Assembly: GCA_964516305.1 (NCBI GenBank)
Contig: CAZEZH010000088.1
Span: 1-14,588, forward strand
Length of the DNA stretch: 14,588 bases
Direction of reading: 5' to 3'
DNA from: Lamprobacter sp964516305
GTDB taxonomy: Bacteria; Pseudomonadota; Gammaproteobacteria; Chromatiales; Chromatiaceae
Shown: positions 12,304 to 14,588 of the stretch, one piece after another
How the letters are laid out: each line of letters begins with the position of its first letter
Numbering within the stretch: the first letter of the stretch is position 1
The notes under the pieces: model-generated
Database searches by the model: none
Seen by the model: the letters and a program-made list of their open reading frames with translations, nothing else
Told to the model about the DNA's origin: nothing
Position numbers and translations under genes: made by a program

Positions 12304-12360
12304 ATGGATATCCTTGAACAGACGAATGAAAACACCCTGGTGCTAGTCCCGGAGGGTCGC
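12304..12360 (+). pseudogene. 5' stub of a STAS-domain (anti-sigma antagonist-like) gene
   Basis: ATG at 12304 is preceded by GGAGG seven bases upstream and opens MDILEQTNENTLVLVPEGR, a good match to the start of single-domain STAS proteins that act as anti-sigma factor antagonists. After residue 19 the expected (L/I)D that leads into the domain is replaced by KRRSDARRT, and the remaining frame to 12546 has no STAS features. A normal member is about 100-115 residues. The junction is therefore at about 12361, and the gene is broken. Family call from a short but characteristic stretch. Confidence 0.5.
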
Positions 12361-12957
12361 AAACGAAGATCCGACGCAAGGCGTACGATTTTTTCGGCAA
12401 TCGCTTTACCGCGCGACCCCGCTCAACGAGCATCTCAATGCGCGCGGTGGCCCGTGATAGCCGTGCGCTCTTCATGGCCGGAAACCAGGAGCCTGGTTTT
12501 GCGCAACCGATTTTCAACCGAAGTAGCGTCTCTTCGCGGGCATTAACCAGCTCACGCAGCACCGCCGCCGAAGACGCCAGTTTCGGTGTGCGGAAAAATC
12601 CCAGCTTACCTGAGGTCAGGCTCGCCCAAGACGTACGCGCGATGGTGTGCTAGAGCGCGATGCCAGCCAAACCAGCCGCGAACGCCTGGCGCCAAGTGGC
12701 ATCCACGCGGCGCCGATAGAGCACGAAGCCCTTGGTTAGATACCTGGCAGCGTGCCGGCGCTGATGCCAAGATTCGCCTTGTTGCCAACAATCGCCGGAG
12801 TTGATGATGCAAAGCCGAGTGCTTCAGTGCCCGGCGTTGCAATCGGGAAACGTTTATCGCTTGGCTATGACCAAAGGGTTGCGGGCGGGGCGCCAGCGCC
12901 ACTTAGGGTAGCGCATTAGCTCCGCAAGTGGGGTGGAGTTGTGGCTGTGAACAGGTC
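12361..12957. other. Degraded or non-coding stretch of about 600 bp
   Basis: No intact gene is supported on either strand. Several overlapping short frames exist (for example 12606-12902 minus and 12586-12804 plus), but none has a ribosome site plus recognisable sequence, and stops are scattered through all frames. CCACTT (12899-12904) and AAGTGG (12926-12931) could pair downstream of the Msr gene, but the loop is long. The stretch probably contains fragments of older genes, joined to the STAS stub at its left end. Confidence 0.4.
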
Positions 12958-14259
12958 TCAATTGGCATCGATATCGGGCACAAAGCTCAGCACATTGCCG
13001 TTGATGCAGTAGCGCTTGCCGGTCGGCGGCGGGCCATCATCGAAGACGTGGCCGAGGTGGATGCCGGAGCTGGCACTGCGGACCTCGGTGCGGCGCATGC
13101 CGTAGGCGTTGTCTTCGTGATAGGTCAGGGCGCCTTCAACCGGGTTGAAGAAGCTCGGCCAACCGCTCTTGCTCTCAAACTTGGTATCGCTGCGAAACAG
13201 CGGCGCACCGGTGATCGGGTCGACGAAGACGCCGGGGCGGTTCTCATCCAGATGCGAGCCGCTGAAGGCGCGCTCGGTGCCTTGCTCGAAGGCGATGCGC
13301 TGCTGCTCCGGGGTCAGGATCTGGAATCCGAGCCACTTCCAGAAGCGCTCTTTGTCGCCCTTGTAGCCGGTGTAGCGCGAACTCTCCTTGCCGTCCTCGA
13401 ACAGGACCATGGTCGGCGTCGCGAACAGATCCTTCTCTAGCGACCAGCCCTGAGGTGGCCGCGGATTCAGGGTCGTGACCACAGGAACCTCTGAAGACCA
13501 GGTCTTGAGTACTTCCGCGCGGAATTGCTTACAGAAGGGACAGTCCTCGGCCTCGAACACGATCAGCTGGCGTTCGGCATTGAGCGCCTTGGCGTCGAGC
13601 CGTGGCGACGGCTGGGGCCGCGCCGCCTGATCAGCTGGACTCGCAGCAGCACCGGGGTAGGCGACCTGAGTGCCGCCGAGACCGCAGTAGCCATCCGGGT
13701 TCTTTACCAGATAGTCCTGATGATAGGTCTCGGCGCGATTGTAGTGGCGCAGCGGGGCGACCTCGGTGGTGATCGGCCCAAAGCCGGCGGCGCTCAGCGC
13801 CTGTTGATAGGCATCGCGGGTCTCTAGAGCGATGGTGCGCTGTGCCTCGTTATCAAAATAGATCGCACTGCGGTAGTTGCTGCCGACATCATTGCCCTGG
13901 CGGTCACCTTGGGTTGGATTATGGTTCTCCCAGAAGCCGATCAGCACCCGTTCCAGGCTGACCTGCTCGGGGTCAAAGGTCACCTTGATGACCTCGGCAT
14001 GATTGCGCTCATCACTCTTGCCACGTTGGATGCGCTTCTCAAGGTTCAGCACATCGCGATAGCCAGCGCGCTTGGCATCTCCGCCGGCGTAGCCGGATTC
14101 GACATCGAGCACACCCGGGATCTCGGACATGCGTTTTTCGGCGCCCCAGAAACAGCCCATGCCGAGGACGATAGATTCAGTGGCTGCCAGGGCTTGCAGT
14201 GGCGCAAGGGCGAACACGGAGAAGAGGGTGAGGATCAGAAGATGGGAAAGCCAACGCAT
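12958..14259 (-). CDS. msrAB: Exported MsrA-thioredoxin-MsrB methionine sulfoxide reductase fusion
   Basis: This 433-residue envelope enzyme repairs oxidised methionine in both stereoforms. A signal peptide covers about residues 1-25 (ending LQALA). Domains in order: MsrA (about 29-197) with catalytic Cys36 in GMGCFWG and probable resolving Cys192 in DGYCGLGG; a thioredoxin-like domain (about 228-312) with CPFC at 240-243 and cis-Pro in FATPTM; MsrB (about 315-428) with GWPSF at 366-370, HLGHVFDDGPPPTG and catalytic Cys418 in RYCINGNVL. The MsrB part lacks both CxxC zinc motifs: the positions read VDPITG and SASSG. It also has Ser at the usual resolving-Cys position before GWPSF. The thioredoxin-like domain sits between the two reductases, not at the N-terminus as in Neisseria PilB, and may serve as the built-in electron donor. 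It is probably periplasmic. Confidence 0.9.
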   Translation of the reverse strand: MRWLSHLLILTLFSVFALAPLQALAATESIVLGMGCFWGAEKRMSEIPGVLDVESGYAGGDAKRAGYRDVLNLEKRIQRGKSDERNHAEVIKVTFDPEQVSLERVLIGFWENHNPTQGDRQGNDVGSNYRSAIYFDNEAQRTIALETRDAYQQALSAAGFGPITTEVAPLRHYNRAETYHQDYLVKNPDGYCGLGGTQVAYPGAAASPADQAARPQPSPRLDAKALNAERQLIVFEAEDCPFCKQFRAEVLKTWSSEVPVVTTLNPRPPQGWSLEKDLFATPTMVLFEDGKESSRYTGYKGDKERFWKWLGFQILTPEQQRIAFEQGTERAFSGSHLDENRPGVFVDPITGAPLFRSDTKFESKSGWPSFFNPVEGALTYHEDNAYGMRRTEVRSASSGIHLGHVFDDGPPPTGKRYCINGNVLSFVPDIDAN

Positions 14260-14306
14260 GGGATTCTAGACCTTATTCTGGACGAAGCTGATGCCTAGGA
14301 CCGTCG

Positions 14307-14375
14307 CTAGGGCCGAGTTGTTTCATCGGCCATAGCATCGACGGGTGATTCATAGCGGATACTCTGTTTGCGCAT
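14307..14375 (-). pseudogene. 22-codon stub resembling a small antitoxin N-terminus
   Basis: ATG at 14375 follows GAGGAG with a seven-base spacer, an excellent ribosome site. The peptide begins MRKQSIRYESPVDAMA, which resembles the start of a widespread small protein of about 70 residues annotated near toxins (TumA-like antitoxins). After about 15 residues it reads DETTRP and stops. The usual continuation (a KRL..YE segment) is missing. It lies between msrAB and the RND permease gene, on the same strand as both. I infer a truncated antitoxin gene; a real leader peptide is a less likely alternative. Confidence 0.4.
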
Positions 14376-14478
14376 CGCACGCTCCTCGTGTCGAACTTGT
14401 CTCTCCGGCAGGCGTGGCGTTTTCACTAGCCGAAATCGCCGTCTGACAGCGTAAGCTCCGGCCGTAGCGCATTCCTCC

Positions 14479-14588
14479 TCAGCCCGTCGCGGTCCGAATC
14501 CACTCCACCCGCTTGCGCATCACCCCATAGTAGACCACCGGAATCACCACCAGCGTCAGCAGGGTGGAGACGAACAGGCCGAACAGCA
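14479..14588 (-). CDS. RND efflux permease, C-terminal end only
   Basis: This is the last 35 residues of a gene that continues beyond the right edge of the window. LFGLFVSTLLTLVVIPVVYY is the final transmembrane helix typical of AcrB/CzcA-type RND permeases, followed by a short basic cytoplasmic tail (VMRKRVEWIRTATG) and a stop at 14479-14481. RND permeases export drugs, metals or lipids with a periplasmic adaptor and an outer-membrane channel. The substrate cannot be told from this piece. It is transcribed toward the antitoxin stub and msrAB. Confidence 0.8.
   Translation of the reverse strand, partial: LFGLFVSTLLTLVVIPVVYYGVMRKRVEWIRTATG

Noticed and set aside
12659..12957. Possible fragments of a TamB-like or barrel protein (for example VAIGKRLSLGYDQ near 12840)
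   Set aside because: Only a dozen residues look suggestive and frames are interrupted; this is too little to call a gene or pseudogene family.

Overview
The window looks like chromosomal DNA from a GC-rich gammaproteobacterial autotroph, most likely a purple sulfur bacterium or close relative (Chromatiales). This is inferred from the gene content and general protein character, not from a marker gene. The DNA is part of a draft assembly: a run of exactly 100 N (1823-1922) splits a photolyase gene.

Layout. 1-374: a ParD-type antitoxin with a strong ribosome site and a palindromic operator candidate, followed by a ParE toxin that stops after 25 codons. 375-514: non-coding debris with a perfect palindrome. 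515-1102 (-): a membrane-anchored L,D-transpeptidase. 1348-2386 (-): a class I photolyase interrupted by the assembly gap. 2541-3719 (+): a tightly overlapping toxin-antitoxin remnant made of an antitoxin/PIN-toxin chimera, an intact MntA-like nucleotidyltransferase, and a HEPN toxin whose 3' part is lost where it meets the end of the next gene. 3583-4515 (-) and 4615-7311 (+): a histone-deacetylase-family lysine deacetylase and a Pat-type protein acetyltransferase, transcribed divergently from a 99-bp gap. 7358-8728 (-): sbtA-sbtB, a sodium-dependent bicarbonate transporter with its PII-like partner. 9090-9404 (+): a small putative exported protein. 9388-11082 (-): a BicA-like SulP bicarbonate transporter. 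11319-12230 (+): an outer-membrane beta-barrel protein. 12231-12957: a degraded stretch with the stub of a STAS-domain gene. 12958-14259 (-): an exported MsrA-thioredoxin-MsrB fusion. 14307-14375 (-): a 22-codon stub resembling the start of a small antitoxin. 14479-14588 (-): the C-terminus of an RND efflux permease, cut by the window edge.

How the genes fit together. Two themes stand out. The first is inorganic-carbon uptake: SbtA/SbtB and a BicA-like carrier lie within 4 kb, as expected of a cell feeding bicarbonate to a CO2-fixing pathway. The second is reversible protein lysine acetylation: a writer and an eraser sit head to head next to the carbon-uptake genes, and Pat-type enzymes classically control acyl-CoA synthetases. 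Between these functional blocks the DNA carries several truncated toxin-antitoxin loci. In each recognisable case the toxin side is broken, so the gene junctions here look like sites of repeated small insertions and deletions.

I found no CRISPR array, tRNA, rRNA or complete insertion sequence.
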